64,000 nt of DNA from Gemmatimonadaceae bacterium (GTDB lineage Bacteria > Gemmatimonadota > Gemmatimonadetes > Gemmatimonadales > Gemmatimonadaceae), in NCBI GenBank assembly GCA_036504815.1, contig DASXUN010000008.1, positions 1 to 64,000 on the forward strand, written 5' to 3'. Shown piece after piece: positions 40,912 to 47,760 of this stretch (position 1 is the first letter of the stretch; each line of letters begins with the position of its first letter). The notes beneath the pieces were generated by a model. That model did not search any database, had not been told where the DNA came from, and worked only from the letters and a program-made list of their open reading frames with translations. The translations under genes were made by a program, and so were the position numbers.

Positions 40912-42327
40912 CGACCAGTAGAAGTGTCCCCCAGATTCGAGGCCTCGCGAGGAGGCCGGGATGGGGCGCACGGGGATGTCGACACGAGAGTTGGAGCGGG
41001 CACGGATCGTGGCGCAGGTGGTGGCCGGGGCCCTGCGTCTCACGGAGGCGGCGACGCTGATGGGCGTGAGTTACCGGCAGGCGAAGCGCCTGCGACAGCG
41101 GTTTCGCGCGGGCGGCGCCGGCGCGTTGCAGCACCGGCTCGTCGGGCGCGCGTCGAATCGCGCGTGGGACCCGGCCGCGCGATCGGCGATGCTGGCGTTT
41201 GTCGCGGCGGAGTTGAGTGGCCCGGCCGCCCCCGGGCCCGGGCAGCGGTTTGGCCCGACGTTGGCCGCGGAGCAGGTGGCCGGCGAGTTGGGGTGTCCGG
41301 TGGCCGTGACGACGCTGCGGCGCTGGATGCAGGCGGCGGGGCTGTGGACGCGGCGGCGCGCGCTCGGCGTGCCCAGGGTGCGCCGGCCGCGCGCGGCGCA
41401 TTTCGGCGAGCTGGTGCAGCTCGATGGCAGCCCGCACGCGTGGTTCGAGGACCGCGGCCCCGTGTGCTGTCTGCTGGAGATGGTCGATGATGCGACGGGA
41501 CGCACGATGCAGCGCTTCGCGCCGGGCGAGACCGCCGATGCGGCCGTGGCGATCCTGCGGCAGTGGGTGCTGACGCACGGGGTGCCGCGGGCGATCTACC
41601 TCGACGGCGCGGGCGTGTATCGCGGCATTCCCGACGCCGAACGGACCCTGAGCCATGGGCGCGACCTCGGGTCGCGGTTCGGGCACCTCTGTGCGGCGCT
41701 CGGGATCCAGCTGATCACGGCGGGCTCACCGCAGGCCAAAGGGCGCGTGGAGCGGGCGCATGGCACGCACCAGGATCGGCTGATCAAGAAGATGCGTCGC
41801 GTGGGCATTGCGACGCTCGCGGACGGCAATGCGTTTCTCGCCCGCTACACGCCGCAGCATAACGCGCGCTTCGCCGTCCCGCCGGCCGCGCCCACCGACG
41901 TTCATCGCCCGCCGCTCACGGCGACGGCCTTCGACGCGCTCGGCTAGGCGGAGACCCAGCGCGTGGTGGGCCGCGATGGCGTGATCCGGTACCTCGGCCG
42001 CGAGCTGCAACTGGAGCGCAGTGTGCGCCGTCGGGTGCCGGACGGCACGCGCATCCTCGTGCAGGAGGCCGCGAACGGCGTCGTGCGCATCATCCATCGC
42101 ACGGGGGCGGGTGACCGGACGTGCGCGTGGCACGAGGCGCCGCCGCGCCCGGCCGCCCTGCGGCCTCGCCGCTCACCGGCGGAAGCCGCCGAGGCGCGGC
42201 GGCCACGGGCCGACCATCCGTGGCGGAAAACCCTGCACAAATGGTACCTGCAATCCGTGGCGGACAAGCACGCCGCCACGAGGGGACAGTTCTAATGGCG
42301 TAACACTGGGGACACTTCTACTGGTCG
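40912..42327 (+). mobile_element. Insertion sequence with 20-bp perfect terminal inverted repeats
   Basis: The ends are CGACCAGTAGAAGTGTCCCC at 40912-40931 and its exact reverse complement at 42308-42327. The element is 1416 bp with one interrupted transposase gene. A second GGGGACAGTTCTA word lies just inside the right end. No target-site duplication is evident in the flanks (GGTG left, TTGA right). It is probably related to the ISNCY group. It sits 11 bp upstream of the tRNA-Ala promoter -35. Confidence 0.88.
40961..42295 (+). pseudogene. ISNCY-type DDE transposase interrupted by an in-frame TAG
   Basis: The transposase would have about 444 codons. The N-terminal helix-turn-helix is ERARIVAQVVAGALRLTEAA, MGVSYRQAKRLRQRF. 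The rve catalytic core runs from HFGELVQLDGSPHAWFE (first Asp), through YLDGAGVYRG (second Asp), to SPQAKGRVERAHGTHQDRL (Glu). The frame is closed by TAG at 41945-41947, after TAFDALG. It continues in the same frame to 42295 (VVGRDGVIRYLGRELQLE ... WYLQSVADKH). AGGAGG lies upstream of the ATG at 40961. A single nonsense mutation has probably inactivated it; all three catalytic residues precede the stop, so a truncated product is possible. Confidence 0.87.
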
Positions 42328-42338
42328 TTGACAAGCGG

Positions 42339-42366
42339 TTGACTTTGCCCCGAAACGGACTACAAT
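42339..42366 (+). promoter_or_regulatory. tRNA-Ala promoter
   Basis: TTGACT (42339-42344), 16 bp, TACAAT (42361-42366). A second TTGACA occurs at 42328-42333, directly beside the IS end. A leader hairpin (GGCCCCGCC, TCT, GGTGGGGCC) follows before the tRNA. Confidence 0.7.
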
Positions 42367-42461
42367 TCAATCTGTCTGTGGGGCCCCGCCTCTGGTGGGG
42401 CCGTTCGTTTCAGACCCGGGTGCGACCGGAAGCAGTGACGAGCGTCGCCCTGGATCGTATT

Positions 42462-42534
42462 GGGGCTGTAGCTCAGCTGGGAGAGCGCTGCAATCGCACT
42501 GCAGAGGTCAGGGGTTCGATCCCCCTCAGCTCCA
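42462..42534 (+). tRNA. tRNA-Ala (anticodon CGC)
   Basis: The 73-nt cloverleaf has acceptor stem GGGGCTG pairing with CAGCTCC, including one G-U pair. D-arm GCTC...GAGC, anticodon stem CTGCA/TGCAG with loop ATCGCAC (anticodon CGC, reads GCG), and T-arm CAGGGGTTCGATCCCCCTG-like pairing are all present. Discriminator A; CCA is not encoded. Its own promoter and an intrinsic terminator flank it. Confidence 0.95.
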
Positions 42535-42618
42535 TTCGCACGAAGACAACCGATGTGCCCGCCGCCGTTCGGTAGGACGTAGAGTTCCAATGACGGCGAG
42601 CGTGGCCACTTCATACGA

Positions 42619-42647
42619 AGGCCGCACCCAAGGGTGCGGCCTTTCTT
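42619..42647 (+). terminator. Intrinsic terminator after tRNA-Ala
   Basis: Stem AGGCCGCACCC with its mirror GGGTGCGGCCT, loop AA, then TTTCTT. The stem shares AAGGCCGCACC with the terminator at 44633. Confidence 0.85.
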
Positions 42648-42788
42648 AGGTTCTTTATCGTCGTAAACACTTGACTACCCGGCCGAATGGGTGAATTTGA
42701 GTTTGACGCTCAGTCTTGACCGTCGTTAAGGGCCAAGCACCAACGAGCGAATGGCAGTACGTGCTCCTCGTCTAACTCACTGAGAGTC
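42648..42788 (+). other. Intergenic region before the deacetylase gene
   Basis: About 140 bp, relatively AT-rich, with several TTGAC words. TTGACG at 42703-42708, 17 bp, TTAAGG is a weak promoter candidate. No gene or RNA was recognised. Confidence 0.35.
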
Positions 42789-43508
42789 TTGCGGTTGAAG
42801 CTTCCCATCTTGGTTTTTCACAAGATCGCGCCGGTCCCTCCAGACTCGCAGTTCCCGCGCAACTACGTGCGTCCGGAGCAGTTCGACGCGCTCCTGGGTT
42901 GGCTGCGGAGCGCCGGGTACGTGAGCATTCGCTTCGAACAGTATGTCGCGCACCGGCACGGCGAGGCGACGCTGCCGCCCAAGCCGATCATTCTGACCTT
43001 TGACGACGGCTACCGTTCCAACGCGGAGATTGCGCTGCCGATCATGAAGAAGCACGGATTCCGCGCCACGATCTTCGTCGTGCCTGGCCATCTCGGGCAG
43101 ACCAATCGCTGGGACGCCGAGGAGAAGCAGGAGCCACTGCTGTCGGCCGAGGAGATCCGCGAACTGCATGCCGACGGCTTCGCGTTTGGCTCGCATACGA
43201 TGCATCACTCGCGCCTGACGGCGGCGCCCGCCGCGCTGGCGCTCGAGGAGTTGCGCGCCTCCCGCGAGGCGCTCGAGGCATTGCTGCAGGAGCCGGTGCG
43301 CACGATCTGCTATCCCTGGGCGCAGCACAACGAGGCGGTGCGTCGTCTCGCGCTGGAAGCCGGCTACACCTGTGGCGTCGGTATCCGGCGTCGACTCAAC
43401 CGACCGAGCACCGACATCATGGCGCTACACCGGATTCCAGTGACGTACCTCGACTCGACGTGGCGCGTGCGCTGGGATCTCCTGCGACTGCGGTTCCGGT
43501 CCGAATGA
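42789..43508 (+). CDS. Polysaccharide deacetylase (NodB homology domain)
   Basis: The 239-aa carbohydrate esterase family 4-type enzyme removes N- or O-acetyl groups from glycans. ILTFDDGYRSNAEIALPIM is motif 1 with the metal Asp; FGSHTMHHSRLT carries the metal His residues; TICYPWAQHNE is motif 3. No signal peptide is visible. The start is probably TTG at 42789, with TTG at 42795 as alternative; no ATG is available near the conserved LPILVFHKI. It is coupled by an ATGA overlap to a glycosyltransferase, suggesting a shared surface-glycan pathway. Confidence 0.9.
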   Translation: MRLKLPILVFHKIAPVPPDSQFPRNYVRPEQFDALLGWLRSAGYVSIRFEQYVAHRHGEATLPPKPIILTFDDGYRSNAEIALPIMKKHGFRATIFVVPGHLGQTNRWDAEEKQEPLLSAEEIRELHADGFAFGSHTMHHSRLTAAPAALALEELRASREALEALLQEPVRTICYPWAQHNEAVRRLALEAGYTCGVGIRRRLNRPSTDIMALHRIPVTYLDSTWRVRWDLLRLRFRSE

Positions 43509-44617
43509 CGTACCACGGCCTTCGCGTGGCCTTCATCACCTCGGCGGATTCCTTTCGCGGATCCGCCGTGTCCTACCAGCATCTCGCCGAGGGGCTGCGC
43601 GACCGCAGCGCCAAGGTGCAGGTCTTCACGGGCCATCCCGCGGTGACCGGTCCATTGCGGGCGGCCGGGATTGATGTGGTGGAGCTCAACCTGCGCTCGA
43701 CGAACCCGAAGACCGCGCTGCAACTGCGCCGCGCGCTGCGCCTGTTCCGCGCCGAAGTGCTGGTGGTCGACCGTCCGCGCGACCTGCGGCTCGGCCTGCT
43801 CGCGACGGCCGGAACGAAGGTGGCGTTGGTTGACCGCTACAACGCGCATGGGGCGCGTCCGGCGAGCGACCTGCTGACCCGCATCGCGTACCGGTTCTTC
43901 GTGCGACAGACGATCTTCCTGACGCACGAGATGGCGCATCGGGTCTATCAGGCGGCGCCGTGGATGGCCCGTCCGAATCACCGCGTGATTCCCGAGGGGG
44001 TCTGCCTGCGGGGATTCCGTCCAGACAGCGCGGCGGGACGCGACTTCCGCGAACGCCATGCGCTTGGCAACCGGCCCTTCGTGCTCGCCGTCGGGGCGCT
44101 GACGAGCGAGAAGCGCACCGCGATGATCGTCGATGCGGTGCGTCAGGTTCCCGAACGGCCCCTGCTCGTTCTGTGCGGCGAAGGGCCGCTACGACCCTCG
44201 CTCGAACGCCAGGCGGAGCTGCTCGATGTGCCGGTGCGGTTTCTGGGACTCCTCCCGCGCGCGGAACTGCTCGGCGCGTACAACGCCGCCTCGGTGGTGG
44301 CGCACGCCTGCGCCGTCGAGACGTTCGGGTTGAGCGTGCTGGAGGCCATGGCGTGCGGCGCACCCGTGGTCGGTGTGCGATCGGGCGGAGTGCGTGAGGT
44401 GGTCGGCGAGTCGGGCGACGCCGGCCTGCTCGTGGACGCGGAGGATGCCGGGGCGATGGCGAGGGCCATCCACAGCGTCCTGGCCGATCCGGCGCTGGCG
44501 GCCATCCTGCGGGCGGGCGCGCGGGCGCGCGCCATGGCGGACTTTTCGCTGGAGAAGATGGCGGACGCCTACGATCTTGCCACCGTTGCCGCCTTCCTGC
44601 TGACCACTTCGACCTGA
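43505..44617 (+). CDS. Family 4 (GT4) glycosyltransferase
   Basis: The 370-aa GT-B fold enzyme transfers a sugar from a nucleotide donor. The N-terminal half has LRVAFITSADSFRGSAVSYQHLAEGL. The C-terminal half has FVLAVGALTSEKRTAMIVDAV, LLVLCGEGPLRPSLE and the donor-binding segment CAVETFGLSVLEAMACGAPVVGVRSGGVREVV. The ATG at 43505 overlaps the deacetylase stop. A strong terminator at 44633 ends the two-gene operon. Acceptor and donor unknown. Confidence 0.92.
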   Translation: MTYHGLRVAFITSADSFRGSAVSYQHLAEGLRDRSAKVQVFTGHPAVTGPLRAAGIDVVELNLRSTNPKTALQLRRALRLFRAEVLVVDRPRDLRLGLLATAGTKVALVDRYNAHGARPASDLLTRIAYRFFVRQTIFLTHEMAHRVYQAAPWMARPNHRVIPEGVCLRGFRPDSAAGRDFRERHALGNRPFVLAVGALTSEKRTAMIVDAVRQVPERPLLVLCGEGPLRPSLERQAELLDVPVRFLGLLPRAELLGAYNAASVVAHACAVETFGLSVLEAMACGAPVVGVRSGGVREVVGESGDAGLLVDAEDAGAMARAIHSVLADPALAAILRAGARARAMADFSLEKMADAYDLATVAAFLLTTST

Positions 44618-44632
44618 CGGCAAGGCGCAACG

Positions 44633-44661
44633 AAGGCCGCACCGTACGGTGCGGCCTTTTT
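44633..44661. terminator. Intrinsic terminator between convergent genes
   Basis: Perfect 26-bp palindrome (half AAGGCCGCACCGT) followed by TTT on the plus strand. It lies between the glycosyltransferase stop and the convergent BstA-like gene, and its A/T ends should work in both directions. Confidence 0.88.
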
Positions 44662-44666
44662 CGCTG

Positions 44667-45194
44667 CTACCACCCCTCGCGATCACGCAGCGCGGTGATG
44701 TGCGCGACGTGATGCAGGCAATGCCACGCGTACAGCGCCGTGAGAAAATCGATGGACATGGTGCGGCCGTGCTCAGGATGCACCACCGTCCGCGCGAAAT
44801 CGGCCGGGGCGAGCGACCGCAGCAACGCGACCCAGCGCGCGTGCACGCCGTCGAGAATCTGCAGCGAAGGCTCGATGGCCAGCGTCTGCGAATCAGGCAA
44901 CTCAGCCCACGCCTTCTCGAGGTAGGGCTTGATGGTCGGGTTGTCCTCGGTGAGCGCCAGCCGGACGCGCGTCACCGCGTTGAGGTGCGAGTCGGCCAGA
45001 TGATGCACGAGCTGGCGGACAGTCCATCCGTCGGGGCGATAGGGCGTGTCGAGCTGGGCATCCGACAGCGCCTCCAGCGCGTCGCGCAGCTTCTCGGGAA
45101 GCTGGGCGAGGTGCCAGATGGCGTCGTTGCGCGACTGCGGCGTGACGGGAGCGGCGGAGTCGAACTTGCCGATAGGATAACGGAGATCGGACAT
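44667..45194 (-). CDS. YfiT/BstA-type DinB-fold metal-dependent hydrolase
   Basis: The 175-aa four-helix DinB-superfamily protein matches the YfiT/BstA family: RYPIGKF near the start, PYRPDGWTVRQLVHHLADSHLNA, LTEDNPTIKPYLEKAWAELPDS and LYAWHCLHHVAHITAL. The three His residues of the Ni/Zn site are in HHLADSH and HHVAH. Characterised relatives are bacillithiol S-transferases, but bacillithiol use here is not established. A half copy of repeat family A lies directly before the start codon and would form most of the leader. Confidence 0.9.
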   Translation of the reverse strand: MSDLRYPIGKFDSAAPVTPQSRNDAIWHLAQLPEKLRDALEALSDAQLDTPYRPDGWTVRQLVHHLADSHLNAVTRVRLALTEDNPTIKPYLEKAWAELPDSQTLAIEPSLQILDGVHARWVALLRSLAPADFARTVVHPEHGRTMSIDFLTALYAWHCLHHVAHITALRDREGW

Positions 45195-45261
45195 CGGAAC
45201 GAGGAGGAGGTAGAGGCGAAGGGACGGGGGACGAGGGCAGGAACGAGGAGGGAGACAGTCG
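45195..45261. repeat. Family A repeat, single arm
   Basis: G-rich words on the plus strand: GGAACGAGGAGGAGG, GGTAGAGGC, GGGGGACGAGGG, GGAACGAGGAGGGAG. The order matches left arms of complete copies but no mirrored arm follows. It fills the gap between two leftward genes. Confidence 0.75.
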
Positions 45262-46734
45262 CTACAGCGTGAACCATTCGTGCACGCGCGCCTTCAGGGC
45301 TGCGTCGCCGTCCTTGTGCGCGTATTCGTTGGTGGTGCGTGAATAGATATAGTCACCAGACCATCGTTCCACATTCCGCACGCACTCGGCGACCGCGTCG
45401 ATGGCGTGGTCGATGTCATGCATCGTGGTGCTGGGGTGAAAGCTCAGGCGCACCCAGCCGGGCTTGTCGGACAGGTCGCCCTGGTCGATGCGATCCGTGA
45501 TCGACTTGGAACGTGACGGGTCGACGTGCAGCAGATAGTGCCCGTAGGTCCCGGCGCAGGAGCAGCCGCCGCGCGCCTGCACGCCGAACCGGTCGTTGAG
45601 CAGGCGGACCATCAGGTTGTAGTGCACGCCTTCCACCCAGAACGAGAGCATGGCCAGGCGCTGCCGCACGCCCTGGGCGAGCACGTGCACGCGCGGGATC
45701 GCCGCGAGCCGATCCATCGCATACGGTGCGATCACGTGCTCGCGGGCCTGCATCGCCGCGACGGTCATCTCGTCCTTGAGCTGCACCGCCAGGGCGCTCT
45801 TGATGGCCTGCAGGAAGCCCGGCGTGCCGGCGTCTTCGCGCGCCTGGATGTCGTCGAGGAAGGCGTACTCGCCCCACGGGTTGGTCCAGGCGACGGTTCC
45901 GCCACCCGCCTCATCCGGCACCGTGTTCCGGTAGAGCGCGCGATTGAAGATGATCACGCCTGCCGCGCCCGGCCCGCCGAGGAACTTGTGCGGTGAGAAG
46001 AGCACCGCGTCGAGGAAGCCCTCCGGGTCATCGGCCGGATGCATGTCGACGTCCACATACGGCGCCGAGGCCGCGAAGTCGATGAGGGCAACGCCGCCGG
46101 CGCGGTGCATCAGGCGCGCCATCGCGTGATACGGCGTGAAGATGCCGGTCACATTCGAGCAGGCGCTGAAGGCGCCGATCTTCACGGGGCGGTCGCGGTA
46201 CTGGTGCAGCTGCGCCTCGAGCGCCGCGAGCGAGACCACGCCCGCGTCATCGGGCGGCACCACCACGACGTCGGCGATCGTCTCGTACCACGACGTGTGA
46301 TTGGAGTGGTGCTCCAGGTGCGTGACGAAGACCACCGGGCGTTCGTGCTCGTGCAGCGTGACATACTTGCGCAGTCCTTCGGGTGCCTTGAGGCCGAGGA
46401 TGCGCTGCAGCTTATTGACCGCGGCGGTCATCCCGGCGCCGACGGTGAGGATCAGGTCGTCGGGCGAGGCATTGACGTGGCGCTTGAGGATGTCGTGCGC
46501 CTCGTGATAGGCGAGCGTCATCGCCGAACCCGTCACCGACGACTCGCTGTGGGTGTTGCCCACGAACGGGCCGAAACGATCGCGCAGGCGCTCCTCGATG
46601 GGGCGATACAGGCGCCCGCTGGCGGTCCAGTCGGCGTAGACGATGCGGTGCTCACCGTACGGTGAAGTGAACCGCTGGTCGTGGCCGATGGTATGGCGGC
46701 GGAAGGGCTCGAAGTGGGATTCGAGATTGGACAT
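45262..46734 (-). CDS. Class V aminotransferase (SufS-like PLP enzyme)
   Basis: The 490-aa enzyme has the fold-type I signatures VFVTHLEHHSNHTSWYE, GGVALIDFAASAPYVD and PLP lysine Lys250 in FSPHKFLGGPG. VQARGGCSCAGTYGHYLL contains the Cys region typical of desulfurase relatives. It starts with SNLESHFEPFRRHTIG and is longer than SufS (about 410 aa), with an insert after FNRALYRNTVPDEAGGGTVAW. It is probably a cysteine desulfurase or selenocysteine lyase relative; substrate open. A family A hairpin lies between its start and the divergent tRNA-Gln. Confidence 0.88.
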   Translation of the reverse strand: MSNLESHFEPFRRHTIGHDQRFTSPYGEHRIVYADWTASGRLYRPIEERLRDRFGPFVGNTHSESSVTGSAMTLAYHEAHDILKRHVNASPDDLILTVGAGMTAAVNKLQRILGLKAPEGLRKYVTLHEHERPVVFVTHLEHHSNHTSWYETIADVVVVPPDDAGVVSLAALEAQLHQYRDRPVKIGAFSACSNVTGIFTPYHAMARLMHRAGGVALIDFAASAPYVDVDMHPADDPEGFLDAVLFSPHKFLGGPGAAGVIIFNRALYRNTVPDEAGGGTVAWTNPWGEYAFLDDIQAREDAGTPGFLQAIKSALAVQLKDEMTVAAMQAREHVIAPYAMDRLAAIPRVHVLAQGVRQRLAMLSFWVEGVHYNLMVRLLNDRFGVQARGGCSCAGTYGHYLLHVDPSRSKSITDRIDQGDLSDKPGWVRLSFHPSTTMHDIDHAIDAVAECVRNVERWSGDYIYSRTTNEYAHKDGDAALKARVHEWFTL

Positions 46735-46756
46735 GCGAGACGTGTGGAGGAGAAAT

Positions 46757-46905
46757 GAACTATAAGGGGGGACGAGAGGCGGAACGGGGAGGAGGTAGAG
46801 GCTAGGGGACGAGTGATGGGGTGGGCGAGGGGGGACGGGAGGCCTCCCGCTCCTGCACTCGTCCCCCCTCGCTGCGCCTCCACCCTCCTCCCCGTTCCTC
46901 CTCAA
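46757..46905. repeat. Family A long inverted repeat (complete copy)
   Basis: Outer arms GGAACGGGGAGGAGG and CCTCCTCCCCGTTCC-type pair. The inner pair is CGAGGGGGGACG with CGTCCCCCCTCG. The centre is the palindrome CGGGAGGCCTCCCG. It lies between a divergent PLP-enzyme gene and the tRNA-Gln promoter, ending 5 bp before the -35, so here it is not at a transcript end. Confidence 0.83.
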
Positions 46906-46909
46906 GGGG

Positions 46910-46937
46910 TTGATTGCCCCCCCCAGCCGGGTATAAT
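46910..46937 (+). promoter_or_regulatory. tRNA-Gln promoter
   Basis: TTGATT (46910-46915), 16 bp, TATAAT (46932-46937): a near-consensus sigma70-type promoter 30 nt before the tRNA. Confidence 0.82.
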
Positions 46938-46966
46938 TCGTGTCTCCCGGAAAACGGGAACTGTTC

Positions 46967-47039
46967 TGCCCCTTGGTGTAACTGGCAACACGTCTGACTC
47001 TGGATCAGAAGAGTCCAGGTTCGAGCCCTGGAGGGGCAA
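46967..47039 (+). tRNA. tRNA-Gln (anticodon CTG)
   Basis: The acceptor stem TGCCCCT pairs with AGGGGCA, discriminator A. The anticodon stem TCTGA/TCAGA has loop CTCTGGA, giving anticodon CTG (reads CAG). T-arm CCAGGTTCGAGCCCTGG is canonical. CCA is not encoded. Confidence 0.95.
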
Positions 47040-47059
47040 CTCCAGAAGTCGTTATCCCA

Positions 47060-47101
47060 CAACGAGAAAGGCACCTTCTTCGGAAGGTGCCTTTCTCGTT
47101 G
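47060..47101. terminator. Perfect 19-bp hairpin terminator after tRNA-Gln
   Basis: Arms CAACGAGAAAGGCACCTTC and mirror GAAGGTGCCTTTCTCGTTG with a TTCG tetraloop, which is exceptionally stable. The T-rich right arm makes it a good intrinsic terminator 21 nt after the tRNA. Confidence 0.85.
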
Positions 47102-47264
47102 CCGTTCTACTTCGGATACCGGGCGCAATTCCGGGGCAAGGCGACGTTGGCTTGGCCGCCCAGAAAGGCGTATGCTGAAATGGGGCACGGCGCGCACGGC
47201 CGAGTTCTGCGACCTCCCCAGCTACGCGCGCAACGCGGCTCCGAATCCCGCAATCGGAGGGCGT

Positions 47265-47456
47265 ATGAAGCTGCGCAAACCAAAGGCTACCGCGACCTCC
47301 TCGACGGAGCCAAAGCGCGACAGTCCCGAACCAGACGCGCCGGACAAGCGACGTCCGAATCCGCCCCGCACCACGACGGGGTGGATTACGAGTCCGAAGT
47401 TCGGCAGCGCCGGCAGTGGTGGCGCCGAGCTCGAACCGGGCGTGGACGTCGACTGA
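47265..47456 (+). CDS. Candidate small disordered protein (63 aa)
   Basis: ATG at 47265 is preceded by GGAGG with 4 nt between. The product begins MKLRKPKATATSS, is rich in Pro, Lys, Asp and Ser, and ends in LEPGVDVD. It shows no domain, signal or TM segment. The same frame is open back to 47172, but without a ribosome binding site there. The gene is unconfirmed; it could be a chance open frame in GC-rich DNA. Confidence 0.35.
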   Translation: MKLRKPKATATSSTEPKRDSPEPDAPDKRRPNPPRTTTGWITSPKFGSAGSGGAELEPGVDVD

Positions 47457-47760
47457 CGCGTTGCGCTGATACTGACGATCGAAACCGCGCCCGCACGCGG
47501 TGCTGTACCTTGCGCTCGCCGGTGCCGCGGCGCGCCGCCTGCGCGAGGTAGTCCCGGCGGGAGCGTTGAGAGCAGTCATCCCGCCACGCTGCGCCGCCAC
47601 CATACTCTCGCGTGAGTCGGCGGCAGCGGTGGTGGCGGTGTTGGCGGTCGACCGCCGGCTCGTCACCAAAGCTCCAAACCTTTCGTAGGGTGGGTGGTGT
47701 CGAACGATGAAGAGGTCGTTCGCACCAGGTGCCGCTCCCACTCCCGACAGGCGAAGCTCG
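47457..47760. other. Intergenic region, nothing recognised
   Basis: About 300 bp before the second DUF5916 gene. No repeat arm, RNA or convincing promoter was seen. An ATG at 47707 is in frame with the gene that follows and could be an alternative start. Confidence 0.4.

Noticed and set aside
42693-42713. GAGTTTGACGCTCAG, similar to the 5' end of 16S rRNA
   Set aside because: Only about 15 nt match in part, and the sequence that follows is unrelated to 16S; the next feature is a protein gene.
47052-47741. Minus-strand open frame across the gap after tRNA-Gln
   Set aside because: The product is Arg/Ala-rich, includes the terminator hairpin read as protein, and has no domain or ribosome binding site.
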